DNA of 64,000 nucleotides from an uncultured Rickettsiella sp. (GTDB lineage Bacteria; Pseudomonadota; Gammaproteobacteria; Diplorickettsiales; Diplorickettsiaceae), in contig CAMSHF010000003.1 in NCBI GenBank assembly GCA_947058615.1, positions 62,001-126,000 on the forward strand, written 5' to 3'. The position numbers and the translations under genes are program-made. The notes beneath the pieces are model-generated. The model was not told the origin of the DNA. It saw only the letters and a program-made list of their open reading frames with translations, and did not search any database. The first letter of the stretch is position 1. Each line of letters opens with the position of its first letter. Positions 29,369 through 38,348 of the stretch are shown piece by piece.

Positions 29369-30313
29369 TTACGCTTCATTCGTATCATCAATTATTTTCC
29401 TAATAACATAACGAGGACGGTGGCGAACTTCTTGGTAAATACGTCCAATATATTCACCCATAATACCCAAACCCATTAACATTATCCCCATTAAGAAAAA
29501 AACGATGGCAAATAATGTAAATACACCTTCAACTTCCGGTCCAATAATAATTCGTCGTAAAAATAGATAAATAACAAAGAAGCCGCTTAAAATTGAAATA
29601 AGCAATCCGAGCATAGTAAAAATCTGTAATGGTAATAAAGTAAAGCTCGTCATCCAATCAAAATTCAAACGTAGCAAACGATAAAGATTGTATTTAGATT
29701 CGCCGCCTTTACGTGCATCATGTCCAACCTCAATTTCAATAGGGGTTATAGAAAGTCTATAAGCTTGCGCCGGAATAAATAAGGTCGTTTCTTTACTGGA
29801 CATCATCAAGTCAATAAGTGAGCGTTGATAGGCCCTTAACATACAACCTTGATCAGTCAAACGAATCTTAGTCATTTTATAACGTAACCAATTATTAAGT
29901 TTCGAAGCATAACGCCGAAAAAAAGTATCCTGGCGATTCTTTCGTATACCTCCTACATAATCGTGACCTTCTTCAATAAGTTTTACCAAATGAGAGATTT
30001 CCTCAGGAGGATTTTGTAAATCAGCATCTAAAGTAATAATAATCTTTCCTTTTACATGCTCAAAACCGGCCATCAATGCCATGTGTTGACCAAAATTACC
30101 ATTAAAATGAATAATACGAATTTGATCAGGTCGCCTTTTTTGTAATTCATTAAGTCGTTCATAGGAATCATCTTGACTGCCATCATTGACCAAGATAATT
30201 TCATAAGATTTATCTATCTTTTCTAAGCTGGCAATCAAACGTTGATAGAGATGTTCTAAATTTTCAGATTCATTGTATACAGGGATAACGACACTGATAT
30301 AAGGTTTACTCAT
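29369..30313 (-). CDS. arnC: ArnC-like undecaprenyl-phosphate glycosyltransferase
   Basis: GT2 family protein with the polyprenyl phosphate sugar transferase layout. The catalytic domain has VVIPVYNESENLEHLY near residues 8-23, ILVNDGSQDDS near 40 and TLDADLQNPPEEI near 97. Two C-terminal membrane segments (about 232-290) anchor it. In Gram-negatives, ArnC moves 4-deoxy-4-formamido-arabinose to undecaprenyl phosphate. It overlaps the arnT frame by 8 bases, so they are co-translated. Other sugar donors are possible as in related GtrB/DPM-type enzymes. Confidence 0.85.
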   Translation of the reverse strand: MSKPYISVVIPVYNESENLEHLYQRLIASLEKIDKSYEIILVNDGSQDDSYERLNELQKRRPDQIRIIHFNGNFGQHMALMAGFEHVKGKIIITLDADLQNPPEEISHLVKLIEEGHDYVGGIRKNRQDTFFRRYASKLNNWLRYKMTKIRLTDQGCMLRAYQRSLIDLMMSSKETTLFIPAQAYRLSITPIEIEVGHDARKGGESKYNLYRLLRLNFDWMTSFTLLPLQIFTMLGLLISILSGFFVIYLFLRRIIIGPEVEGVFTLFAIVFFLMGIMLMGLGIMGEYIGRIYQEVRHRPRYVIRKIIDDTNEA

Positions 30314-32093
30314 TCTCTAATCCTCTATTATTCCGAGTTATATTTTTAATTTTATTTTTCTCTATCCTGTAATTACTTAATAAAACATCTTGTGGCGTTT
30401 TTGCAAGTAAATAAAATAAATATTTTTTCTGTTTTATAAGTTCCTGATAAACAATTCGGCTAGTTATCATAAAAATATGGTTTGAACCCTTCCATTTAGG
30501 CCAGAAATCAGCATCCTTTAGCATCCAACGACGAGTCTCTTGTTGATGTTTCATTCCAAAACTTAACTCTCCATTCACATTAACAGTAAAAACACGCTGA
30601 TTAAGATAAAAAGGCAAGTCTTGATAATATTTAGAGTATGACACAATTCTATCGCCTGGTTTTAATAACGGCATAAGCACTACTACCAAGGGCTTTATAG
30701 AACGCGTATCTAACTTAGGGATACTCATAGATACAATAAAAAAACTCACGACACTACCTATTGCTAAACTAGCAAATGCTCTATTCGGTTTTTTCTTTAT
30801 AGCATATAGGCTCGCAATAAGACCCGTGAATAAAAAAAGACTATAGCTAACAATCAAAAAATGCTTTGCGCTTTGTGCTAGTGTAATAGAAGGATCGTGT
30901 ATTAAAATTAAAATACCCATTCCTCCTAGAACTAACCAAAGTAAAGGGACAGCAACATATCCCCAGGTAATAGCCCAGTGCTGCCAATGACTCGAAAGAT
31001 AATGGCCGGTTAATAATGCCAATGCGGGAAAAATAGGTAAAATATAGGGTATTAATTTGGAATGTGAAAAAGAAAAGAAAAGAAAAATTATCCCTATCCA
31101 AAGCAAAAGAAAAATAGAATTATTTTTTTCCTTAAATTGTTGCCAATTTTTAGGCAAATGTTCCATTATAGCTTGAGGCAAAAAGCATACCCAAGGTAAA
31201 AAACCTGCCACAAGTATTGGAATAAAAAACCAATCCGGTTGATAACGTTGTGCGATGAGTGTGGAATACCGTAGAAATTGCTGATCAAAAAAATAGAATT
31301 GAAAAAACTCAGGATTCCTCATCTGAACTAAAATATGCCAGGGCAAAACTATGAGTAAAAAGAGTAAAACGCCACTAAAAAGATAACACTCTTTCAATAA
31401 ACGCCATTGAGCAGACAATAATATCCAAACTCCGATAATCATGATGGGGAATAGAATACCAATAAGCCCTTTTGTAAGCACTGCGAGACCTGCGAGTATA
31501 TAAGCACTATAAAATAACCATCGACGTTTTAAACTCGGCGATTGATTGGCTGCCACTAAAAAAGCGAGTAAACTTCCGGATAAACAGATCGATAGCGTCA
31601 TATCGAGTGTTACCATACGGGCTAAAGCAAAATAGAGCAGACTAGAGGCTAATATGATGGCGCTTAATAACCCTGTTCGTCTTTCAAAAAGTATTCGACC
31701 TGACACATAAACTAATAAACAATTTAATAAGGCCACGATAGCGTTAGGTAAACGAACGGTCCACTCACTGATAGGTGAAAAATAATCTGTTTTTTTAAAC
31801 TTATTAAATGCCTGCTTGTGAATAATCAAAGGATTTAAGGCTTTAATCGAACCCGTTTGTAGCCAGTAAAATAAAGGGGGTTTTTCAAAATATTTAACCC
31901 CATTTAGATGCGGGGTAACAAAATCATGAAGCACTAACATTTCTCTAGGAATTTCAGCATACCGGCCTTCATCAGGTACACTCAGTGGTCTGGTTCCTAA
32001 GAATAAACCGAAAGTCAAAGCAATACTTACTGTCAATAAAATTAAATCAGAATACCAGCTTACATTGCTGAACTTTGCTTGAATATTCGACAT
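30306..32093 (-). CDS. arnT: ArnT-like lipid A aminoarabinose/glycosyl transferase
   Basis: GT83-type integral membrane protein that transfers a sugar from an undecaprenyl carrier to lipid A on the periplasmic face. Diagnostic motif PDEGRYAEIPREML near residues 39-52 (family DE.RYaeisReM) and KYFEKPPLFYWLQ near 66-78. About 12 membrane segments precede a C-terminal periplasmic tail. 595 residues versus about 550 in E. coli. First gene of the cluster arnT-arnC-epimerase, separated from elbB by a divergent region of 88 bases. arnB, arnD and the formyltransferase are not here. Confidence 0.85.
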   Translation of the reverse strand: MSNIQAKFSNVSWYSDLILLTVSIALTFGLFLGTRPLSVPDEGRYAEIPREMLVLHDFVTPHLNGVKYFEKPPLFYWLQTGSIKALNPLIIHKQAFNKFKKTDYFSPISEWTVRLPNAIVALLNCLLVYVSGRILFERRTGLLSAIILASSLLYFALARMVTLDMTLSICLSGSLLAFLVAANQSPSLKRRWLFYSAYILAGLAVLTKGLIGILFPIMIIGVWILLSAQWRLLKECYLFSGVLLFLLIVLPWHILVQMRNPEFFQFYFFDQQFLRYSTLIAQRYQPDWFFIPILVAGFLPWVCFLPQAIMEHLPKNWQQFKEKNNSIFLLLWIGIIFLFFSFSHSKLIPYILPIFPALALLTGHYLSSHWQHWAITWGYVAVPLLWLVLGGMGILILIHDPSITLAQSAKHFLIVSYSLFLFTGLIASLYAIKKKPNRAFASLAIGSVVSFFIVSMSIPKLDTRSIKPLVVVLMPLLKPGDRIVSYSKYYQDLPFYLNQRVFTVNVNGELSFGMKHQQETRRWMLKDADFWPKWKGSNHIFMITSRIVYQELIKQKKYLFYLLAKTPQDVLLSNYRIEKNKIKNITRNNRGLENE

Positions 32094-32181
32094 TATTAAT
32101 CCCTATTTTTATAAGGTTGAGAAAATAACAAAATACCATGATAATAGGTCAAATTTATAATGGTTCTAGAAAGGAAAAGCA

Positions 32182-32847
32182 ATGCAAAAACATAAGATCG
32201 CAGTCATTTTATCGGGATGTGGCGCCTTAGATGGAAGTGAAATCCATGAATCGGTACTGACTTTACTGGCTTTAGATCATGCTGAATTAGCTTATCAATG
32301 TTTGGCGCCCAACATTTCGCAAACACGCGTTGTGAATATGGCTAACGGTAAAACAATCGAACATGTAACCCGGAATGTCTTGGAAGAATCTGCACGCATT
32401 GCGCGTGGAAAGATTAAAGACCTTGCCTCTGCCAACCCGCGTGAATACACAGGGATGATCTTTCCAGGAGGCTTCGGCGCCGCATTAAATTTATGTAATT
32501 TTGGCTTAAATAAGGAAGATTACTCCATTCAAGCGGATGTTTTTAAATTTGCAAAAACCCTCATTGACGCAAAAAACCCCGCGGGCTTTATCTGTATTGC
32601 ACCCGTTTTAGCACCAAAACTTTATCCCAAAGGAATTCGATTAACCATAGGGAATGATAAAGCAACTGCAGAAATACTAGAAAAATTGGGAGCCCAACAC
32701 GTCCCCTGTACTGCTATTGAATGTGTCGTTGACAAAACTTATAAACTAGTTAGCACGCCCGCTTATATGCTGGCGCGATCAATTAAAGAGGTAAGGATGG
32801 GCATTGAACGTCTAGTAAAAGAATTCAAGCTATTACTTAATACATAA
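32182..32847 (+). CDS. elbB: ElbB glyoxalase-like isoprenoid biosynthesis protein
   Basis: DJ-1/PfpI-fold protein linked to isoprenoid synthesis in E. coli, with reported glyoxalase activity. GCGALDGSEIHESVL near residues 12-26 is the family signature. The nucleophile-elbow region is GFICIAPVLAPKLYP near 135-149, with Cys. 221 residues matches. The start is preceded by AAGGAAAAGC. It is followed by trmB after 11 bases. Confidence 0.9.
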   Translation: MQKHKIAVILSGCGALDGSEIHESVLTLLALDHAELAYQCLAPNISQTRVVNMANGKTIEHVTRNVLEESARIARGKIKDLASANPREYTGMIFPGGFGAALNLCNFGLNKEDYSIQADVFKFAKTLIDAKNPAGFICIAPVLAPKLYPKGIRLTIGNDKATAEILEKLGAQHVPCTAIECVVDKTYKLVSTPAYMLARSIKEVRMGIERLVKEFKLLLNT

Positions 32848-32858
32848 CTTATTTTCCT

Positions 32859-33530
32859 ATGAACAGATTAGTTAGGCCGATACGCAGTTTTGTGCATCGT
32901 CAAAAAAAATTAAGTAATCGCCAGCAACTTGCTCTTTCAACTTTATGTGATCAAAACTTAATTTCTACTCCTTTAGATTTTAATAAATTATTTCAGCGGG
33001 AAGCCTATACTATTTTGGAAATTGGTTTTGGCATGGGTGACAGCTTGTTACAACAAGCCCTACAGTATCCCGAAAATAACTATTTAGGGATAGAAGTACA
33101 TCGGCCTGGAATTGCATTACTCTTAACGCAAATCGAAAAATATAAACTTAAAAATATTAAAATTATTTACGCGGACGCAACTGAAATTTTAGCACGTTCT
33201 ACACCTAAACACAGCTTAGATTTGGTTCAAATCTTTTTTCCCGATCCATGGCCGAAAAATAGACATCATAAACGCCGTTTAGTACAAGCAAAATTTGTCG
33301 AATTATTACATGAAAAACTTAAATTAAATGGAAAATTACACCTTGCTACGGATTGGCAAGATTATGCTCAACAGATGTTGAAAATACTAGAAAATACACC
33401 TCAATGGAAAAATACTGCTAAAAAAAATCAATTTGCTTCCAGGTCGCCAACAAGACCGATAACCAAATTTGAAAAACGTGGTCAAGAATTAGGTCATCGT
33501 ATTTGGGACCTAATTTTTTTGACGGTATAA
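32859..33530 (+). CDS. trmB: tRNA (guanine-N7)-methyltransferase
   Basis: SAM-dependent enzyme that makes m7G46 in the variable loop of tRNA. The SAM-binding motif is LEIGFGMGDSLLQQA near residues 52-66. The diagnostic FFPDPWPKNRHHKRR is near 127-141, and PTRPITKFEKRGQELGH near 199 is the conserved C-terminal motif. The 223 residues fit. It is convergent with hemW, with 8 bases between the stops. Confidence 0.95.
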   Translation: MNRLVRPIRSFVHRQKKLSNRQQLALSTLCDQNLISTPLDFNKLFQREAYTILEIGFGMGDSLLQQALQYPENNYLGIEVHRPGIALLLTQIEKYKLKNIKIIYADATEILARSTPKHSLDLVQIFFPDPWPKNRHHKRRLVQAKFVELLHEKLKLNGKLHLATDWQDYAQQMLKILENTPQWKNTAKKNQFASRSPTRPITKFEKRGQELGHRIWDLIFLTV

Positions 33531-33538
33531 TTCCAAAC

Positions 33539-34684
33539 TTAATTTCGGATAAACATAGTAAGTAAATTATTGTAAAAACGTTTGCCTAACGCTGTGGTTT
33601 CCATAGCCACTGCGTCATACTTGAGTAGACCCTGTTGTTGGGCTTGACTTATGAGCGTCTCAATATTTGAAAAAGCTAGCCCTGTTCTCTGCTGAAATAA
33701 TTCAAATGGAATTCTTTGGTGGAGCCTTAATGCATTTAACATAAATTCAAAAGGTAAATCTTTAGTTAAAATAGACTTCTCCTCCCCCAAAAAATTGTTT
33801 TTTTGCGCTAAATATGATTTAGGATTTTTTTGTTTCCAAGCGCGTCTAATCGTATTTTTTTCGCTATCGGTTATTTTACTATGTGCACCGGCTCCGATAC
33901 CGATATAATCACCAAATTGCCAATAATTAAGATTATGAATACAGTGATATCGGTCTTTACAGAAAGCAGAAATTTCATAATGTTGGTAGTTTTTTTGTTT
34001 AAAAATCGCTTCGCCTTGTTCTTGTAATTCCCACAGATTTTCTTCCCGGGGTAATTGCGGAGGATTTAAGTAAAATTCAGTATTGGGCTCAATAGTCAGC
34101 TGATACCATGAAATATGTGTCGGATCCAGTGAAAAAGCGATTTGTAACTCTTCAAGTCCTTCAATAACACGCTGTCTCGGTAAGCCATGCATAAGATCGA
34201 GATTAACATTAGTAAATCCTGCTATTTTAGCCGCTAATACCGCCTTAATCGCTTCGTCACCCTCATGAATACGTCCTAAGGTTTTTAATTTCTCAGTAGA
34301 AAAACTTTGAATACCCAATGAAAGTCGATTAATACCTGCTTCACGATAACCACAAAAACGTTGATAGTCTACCGTTCCTGGATTGGCTTCTAATGTAATT
34401 TCAATCGTATCAGAAAATTCCAAACGTTTAGCTAATTCAACGAGTAAATAGTTAATCGCGTCGGGCGAGAACAAACTAGGGGTCCCTCCCCCCATAAAAA
34501 TACTGATAATCGGCCGATTTTGAACTCTACTAAGATCTAGTTCTAAATCTTTCAGTAATGTATTGATATAACTTTTTTCAGGTAATTGGCTCAATAAAGC
34601 ATGTGAATTAAAATCACAATACGGGCATTTACGAATACACCAGGGAAAATGGATATACAGAGATAATGGCGGAGGTGTCAGCAT
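33539..34684 (-). CDS. hemW: Radical SAM haem chaperone HemW
   Basis: HemW binds haem and delivers it to respiratory proteins. It resembles HemN but lacks its coproporphyrinogen oxidase activity. The 4Fe-4S motif CIRKCPYCDF is near residues 15-24 (CxxxCxxC). The SAM fold continues with GGGTPSLF near 64 and SLGIQSFSTEKLKTLGRIH near 121. 381 residues is normal. The former name was HemN-like or YggW. Together with hemE, this region shows haem handling genes but not a haem operon. Confidence 0.92.
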   Translation of the reverse strand: MLTPPPLSLYIHFPWCIRKCPYCDFNSHALLSQLPEKSYINTLLKDLELDLSRVQNRPIISIFMGGGTPSLFSPDAINYLLVELAKRLEFSDTIEITLEANPGTVDYQRFCGYREAGINRLSLGIQSFSTEKLKTLGRIHEGDEAIKAVLAAKIAGFTNVNLDLMHGLPRQRVIEGLEELQIAFSLDPTHISWYQLTIEPNTEFYLNPPQLPREENLWELQEQGEAIFKQKNYQHYEISAFCKDRYHCIHNLNYWQFGDYIGIGAGAHSKITDSEKNTIRRAWKQKNPKSYLAQKNNFLGEEKSILTKDLPFEFMLNALRLHQRIPFELFQQRTGLAFSNIETLISQAQQQGLLKYDAVAMETTALGKRFYNNLLTMFIRN

Positions 34685-34745
34685 ATTGGATTAACAAGCA
34701 TAATATAAGTTTATCTAAAAACTCATATTCGGTTTTTTTACTAAA

Positions 34746-35663
34746 TTATACCATGGGTAAGCTTAGCTTTTGCTTTAATAGATAAAAGTCTTCCCAAGGA
34801 TCACGTGTAAGCTTAACTAGTCGATGCGGTAGGTTTTTAACAGTAAAGGTATCGGGTTTGATCCGCACACTCAACTCATGCCAAGACAGAGGGGTAGCTA
34901 CCGAAGCATTTTGTTTGATACGGGTTGAGTAGGGTGCGATACTGCTGGCACCGCGTTGATTACGCAAATAATCTACAAAAATCTTTCCTTTACGTTTAGT
35001 CTTATTCATATTAACCACAAATAATAGCGGATTTTGCATTGCCAGATATTTGACAAACGTATGCGCAAATAATTTAACTTTATCCCAATTATACAATCGT
35101 TTTATAGGCACTACGACATGTAATCCTTTGCCCCCAGTTGTTTTAACGAAACTTTGCAAATTAAGTTTTTTTAAATTATCTTTGATAAAAAAAGCCGCTT
35201 CAATAACTTTTTTCCACTCAATACTCTTCCCTGGATCTAGATCAAATGTTATAAAATCAGGCCTGTTTATTTTATCAATTTGACTAGACCAGGGATGAAT
35301 TTCTAAAACACCTAACTGTACTAAACTCATTAAACCCGACTTATCTTTAATATAAAGATAAGGTTCCGGTTTATCGGTTTTGTCCGTCAACGTTATTCCA
35401 AATAAATTTTCAATTTCTGTAGTTAAATGTCTTTGATAAAAACATTTTTTCTTTTGTCCATTAGGACAACGGAGTAATGTTAATGGGCGTTTAATAATAT
35501 AAGGTAATATTTGACTTGCTATGTTATGATAGTAATTGGCCAAATCTGATTTAGTAATATTTGCATCGGGATATAATAACCTGTCCGGATGAGACAAATT
35601 AAATGTCTCCTTTGATTGCTTATTTTTTTTATTTGTTGCTTTTTTTCTAGTTGGGGTATTCAC
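34746..35663 (-). CDS. ligD-POL: LigD polymerase (POL) domain as a separate protein
   Basis: Archaeo-eukaryotic primase-type polymerase that fills ends during bacterial NHEJ. The metal-binding pair is in FITFDLDPGKS near residues 149-159, and KTTGGKGLHVVVPI near 186-199 and FVDYLRNQRGASSIAPYSTR near 242-261 complete the active site. Length 305 is that of an isolated POL domain. Start is GTG at 35663, and GTGA overlaps the TGA stop of the ligase frame, so translation is probably coupled. In Pseudomonas LigD this is the third domain of one protein, here it is its own cistron. Confidence 0.9.
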   Translation of the reverse strand: MNTPTRKKATNKKNKQSKETFNLSHPDRLLYPDANITKSDLANYYHNIASQILPYIIKRPLTLLRCPNGQKKKCFYQRHLTTEIENLFGITLTDKTDKPEPYLYIKDKSGLMSLVQLGVLEIHPWSSQIDKINRPDFITFDLDPGKSIEWKKVIEAAFFIKDNLKKLNLQSFVKTTGGKGLHVVVPIKRLYNWDKVKLFAHTFVKYLAMQNPLLFVVNMNKTKRKGKIFVDYLRNQRGASSIAPYSTRIKQNASVATPLSWHELSVRIKPDTFTVKNLPHRLVKLTRDPWEDFYLLKQKLSLPMV

Positions 35664-36596
35664 TTAGACTCCTTGATAATTTCACTCGGTGACTTATCTT
35701 TCCGCAATCCTTTAAAACTAGGATGGCGTAACGCACCTGCTCGTGTCCATTCGGTAAATTGTACTTCAACGATTATTTTCGGAACTACCCAAATCACTTC
35801 ATCTATGGAAGTCGGCAATACCTTAAGTGGCGCTTTATTAGTTTTATATTTATTCAAGAGTTTTCGTATGTTTTTAAGGGAATTTTCGTTAAATCCAGTA
35901 CCGACTTTACCACAATAAAGTAATTTTTTTTTATTATTGTGCACGGCTAATAATAAGGATGCAAAATAGTGTCGATTTTTATTCGCTGGTGTAAATCCTA
36001 CAACTAAAAATTCTTGACGTTTGCTACATTTAATTTTAAGCCAATTTCGATTTCTACCGGATATATAAGGGCTCGATCTTTTTTTAGAGACGATCCCTTC
36101 TAAACCCTTTTTACAGGCTTTTTTAAAAAAAATATCGCCCTTATTTCCATTCAGGTGACTGCTAAAAATAAGCTTCTTGTTATCTAACGGAATTAATGTT
36201 CGCAATAATTGTTTACGATCCTGTAAAGCCCAATCTCTTAGGTCCTGACCTTGATAATAAAGTAAATCAAAAACAGCATAACTTAATATCGATTTTTTTC
36301 TGCTTATTAAAAGAATTAGATAACAACTGAAAATCAGATTGATTTTTTTGATTTAATGCAATGATTTCTCCATCTAAAATGGCCGACTTTAAATTAAGTT
36401 TTTGAATTTCAAATTGTAATTCTTTAAATTTCTCTGTCCAATCTTTTTGATTTCGCGTCATAAATTTTATTTTGTTATCTTTTATAAAACAAATTATTCG
36501 ATAACCATCAAATTTTATTTCATGAAGCCATTCATCGCCGATAGGTGGTTTTTTAACTAACGTAGCTAATTCAGGATGTATCTTATCAGGCATCAT
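35660..36596 (-). pseudogene. ligD-LIG: LigD ATP-dependent ligase (LIG), interrupted by one frameshift in an A7 run
   Basis: DNA ligase domain of LigD broken into two frames. The first (36596 to a TGA at 36267) starts MMPDKIHPELATL and has motif I EIKFDGYR near residue 25 and motif III-like ILDGEIIALN. The second (open through 36290 to 35660) has motif IV EGIVSKKRSSPY and motif V WLKIKC. Translation agrees once one A is removed from seven at 36293-36299: it then reads KKSILSYAVFDLLYYQGQ and on to the end, about 311 residues, normal for LIG. Neither half can work alone. The remainder is unmutated, so this is recent decay, transcript slippage or a base-call error. Confidence 0.85.
36293..36299 (-). 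other. Seven-A homopolymer carrying the LIG frameshift
   Basis: On the coding strand the run is CAG-AAAAAAA-TCG. Six A residues would keep the frame and give a full ligase. Poly-A runs are known sites of polymerase slippage in AT-rich endosymbionts. Confidence 0.8.
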
Positions 36597-37228
36597 TTTT
36601 TAGTTTTGCTTAGATGAAAATTTTTAGAAGTTTTTTTTATAATTTTAGATTTATTGGGTAAATCTATCTGAAATTTTTTGGCTATTCCCTGCAAAGATCG
36701 CCGGCTTAAGACACTATTAGGCTTAGCGTGCGTAATATCGTATTGCCGTTCTGATTGCGCATATTTATCTTTCCCCTTAATAAACAACCAATTTTTTGGA
36801 TTATTTTTGATCTGAACTAAATTCCAAACTCCTTTTAACTTTTTCCCTTTCAGAATAAAACTTAGATGCCCTTTTTTATAGGCAGAATTAGCATTTTCAT
36901 TCTCACATATCCAGGTCCCCACATCCCACAGCATCACCGTTCCGCCACCGTATTCACCCTTGGGAATAATACCTTCAAATTTTGCGTATTCAATGGGATG
37001 ATCTTCAACCTGTACCGCTAAGCGCTTAATGGAATTATCAAGACTAGGCCCTTTCGGTATCGCCCAGCTTTTCAAAACACCATTGAATTCCAAACGTAAA
37101 TCATAATGCAAATGACTGGCTGCATGCTTCTGGATACTATAAATTAACTGCTTATTACGTTTGATACGGCCATAAGGTTCAGCACTACGTTTAAAATTCC
37201 TTTTTTTACGGTACTTTTCTAAAGACAT
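36593..37228 (-). CDS. ligD-PE: LigD 3'-phosphoesterase (PE) domain as a separate protein
   Basis: PE domain trims 3' ends before joining. The catalytic pattern HAASHLHYDLRLEFNGVLKS is near residues 34-53, KGPSLD near 59 and VEDHPIEYAKFEGIIPKGEYGG near 72-93 contains the second His-rich part. 211 residues includes a basic C-terminal linker from about 170. The stop overlaps the ligase ATG (ATGA) inside a run of six A residues at 36596-36601. One more A would fuse PE and LIG in frame. This gene is 21 bases after the Ku gene. Confidence 0.92.
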   Translation of the reverse strand: MSLEKYRKKRNFKRSAEPYGRIKRNKQLIYSIQKHAASHLHYDLRLEFNGVLKSWAIPKGPSLDNSIKRLAVQVEDHPIEYAKFEGIIPKGEYGGGTVMLWDVGTWICENENANSAYKKGHLSFILKGKKLKGVWNLVQIKNNPKNWLFIKGKDKYAQSERQYDITHAKPNSVLSRRSLQGIAKKFQIDLPNKSKIIKKTSKNFHLSKTKK

Positions 37229-37249
37229 AATTACCTTATAATCAATTAA

Positions 37250-38059
37250 TCAATGTTTTTTCGTCATCTTTTTCTTATTTTTTTCTAAACTTTTTTTCAA
37301 TAAATCGACAAAATCAATGATATTACTTTTTTTAAGCTGGGTTTTAATTTTTCTTGCAGAAACTTTTTTATGTTGGAGCTTAGCTTCTACCCATTTAGTT
37401 AAGATTTCTCTAAATACGTCATGATAATCTTTAGGGTTCCACCGAGTAGTCATTCCATTAACGAGCTGTTTAGCCATCGCTAATTCCTTCGTCGAAATTT
37501 TATAGGCTTTTAAGCGGGATGAAGGAAATTCAAAATCAGTGACTTTTCTAAGTTCCTGATGATATCTAAGCAAATTAAGTACAAGTGCATTCTCATAGGG
37601 CATCAATGCGGCTAAATATTCGCGTGTATGAATGATAACCTTAGAAATACCAATTTTTTTAGTAGCTTTTAAAATTTCACGCAATAAAACATAAGCTTTT
37701 TCACCTTTTTTATCTGGGACTAAATAATAAGGCTTCTCGAAATCCATCATATTAATACTATTTCTCTTAACAAACGTAACAATATCGATAGTTTTCGAAT
37801 GTTCACCTGAAATAGCTTTAATATCGGATGGCTTTAATACCCAATAATTATCATCCTCATATTCGTATCCCTTAGCAATATCCGTCCAAGGAACTTCTTC
37901 ACCGGTATGCTCATTGATGCGCATATAGCGGATTCTCGCTTTATCTCGGCTATCGATTAATTTAAGTTGTATATCAAATTTTTTTTCAGCAGGGTACAAA
38001 ATAACGGGGATATTGACTAAACCAAAGGTAATATATCCTTTCCAAATAGGCCTTGCCAT
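37250..38059 (-). CDS. ku: Bacterial Ku protein
   Basis: Homodimeric DNA-end-binding protein that recruits LigD. Opening MARPIWKGYITFGLVNIPV near residues 1-19 is the family signature, followed by the beta-barrel core (YVLLREILKATKKIGISKV near 124-142) and a C-terminal basic extension that is Lys-rich, about residues 225-269. Length 269 is typical. Gene order Ku, PE, LIG, POL on one strand with tiny gaps forms one NHEJ operon. The upstream start has weak AAGGC. Confidence 0.96.
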   Translation of the reverse strand: MARPIWKGYITFGLVNIPVILYPAEKKFDIQLKLIDSRDKARIRYMRINEHTGEEVPWTDIAKGYEYEDDNYWVLKPSDIKAISGEHSKTIDIVTFVKRNSINMMDFEKPYYLVPDKKGEKAYVLLREILKATKKIGISKVIIHTREYLAALMPYENALVLNLLRYHQELRKVTDFEFPSSRLKAYKISTKELAMAKQLVNGMTTRWNPKDYHDVFREILTKWVEAKLQHKKVSARKIKTQLKKSNIIDFVDLLKKSLEKNKKKMTKKH

Positions 38060-38210
38060 TTAAGCCTTCCTTAATTTAGGTTAAATCTTTTGTATTATAT
38101 AGCCTATCGCTATTAACCTATAACCTTAAATTGACTATATTTTATACAACGGTCACCAAATAACGACTAAAACTACCTCGCATGTGTTTCACTAAAAATG
38201 GAAAAATTAA

Positions 38211-38348
38211 TTAAATAAAGGATTTTTATCTAAAGTTGTTAACCGCAGCACTTTACAATCCAAAGACCACTTTAACTTGCCTCCTGAAAATGATGATTTG
38301 TTGTTGACAGGTTTTCACCCGCAAATTTTCCAATCACTATTAAAGTGA
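38211..38348 (+). pseudogene. Remnant of an AAA ATPase with DUF4143-type C-terminus
   Basis: A 45-residue frame between Ku and phrB without start codon. It includes NLPPENDDLLLTGFHPQIF, similar to the family stretch ..LLFTGFYPRIHD.. that follows the ATPase domain of AAA_14/DUF4143 proteins. The rest of such a gene is missing. The phrB stop lies inside it. The match is short, so the identification is tentative. Confidence 0.45.

Noticed and set aside
35616-35918. 100-residue plus-strand frame over the LIG/POL junction
   Set aside because: Antisense to ligase motifs that are clearly coding on the minus strand.
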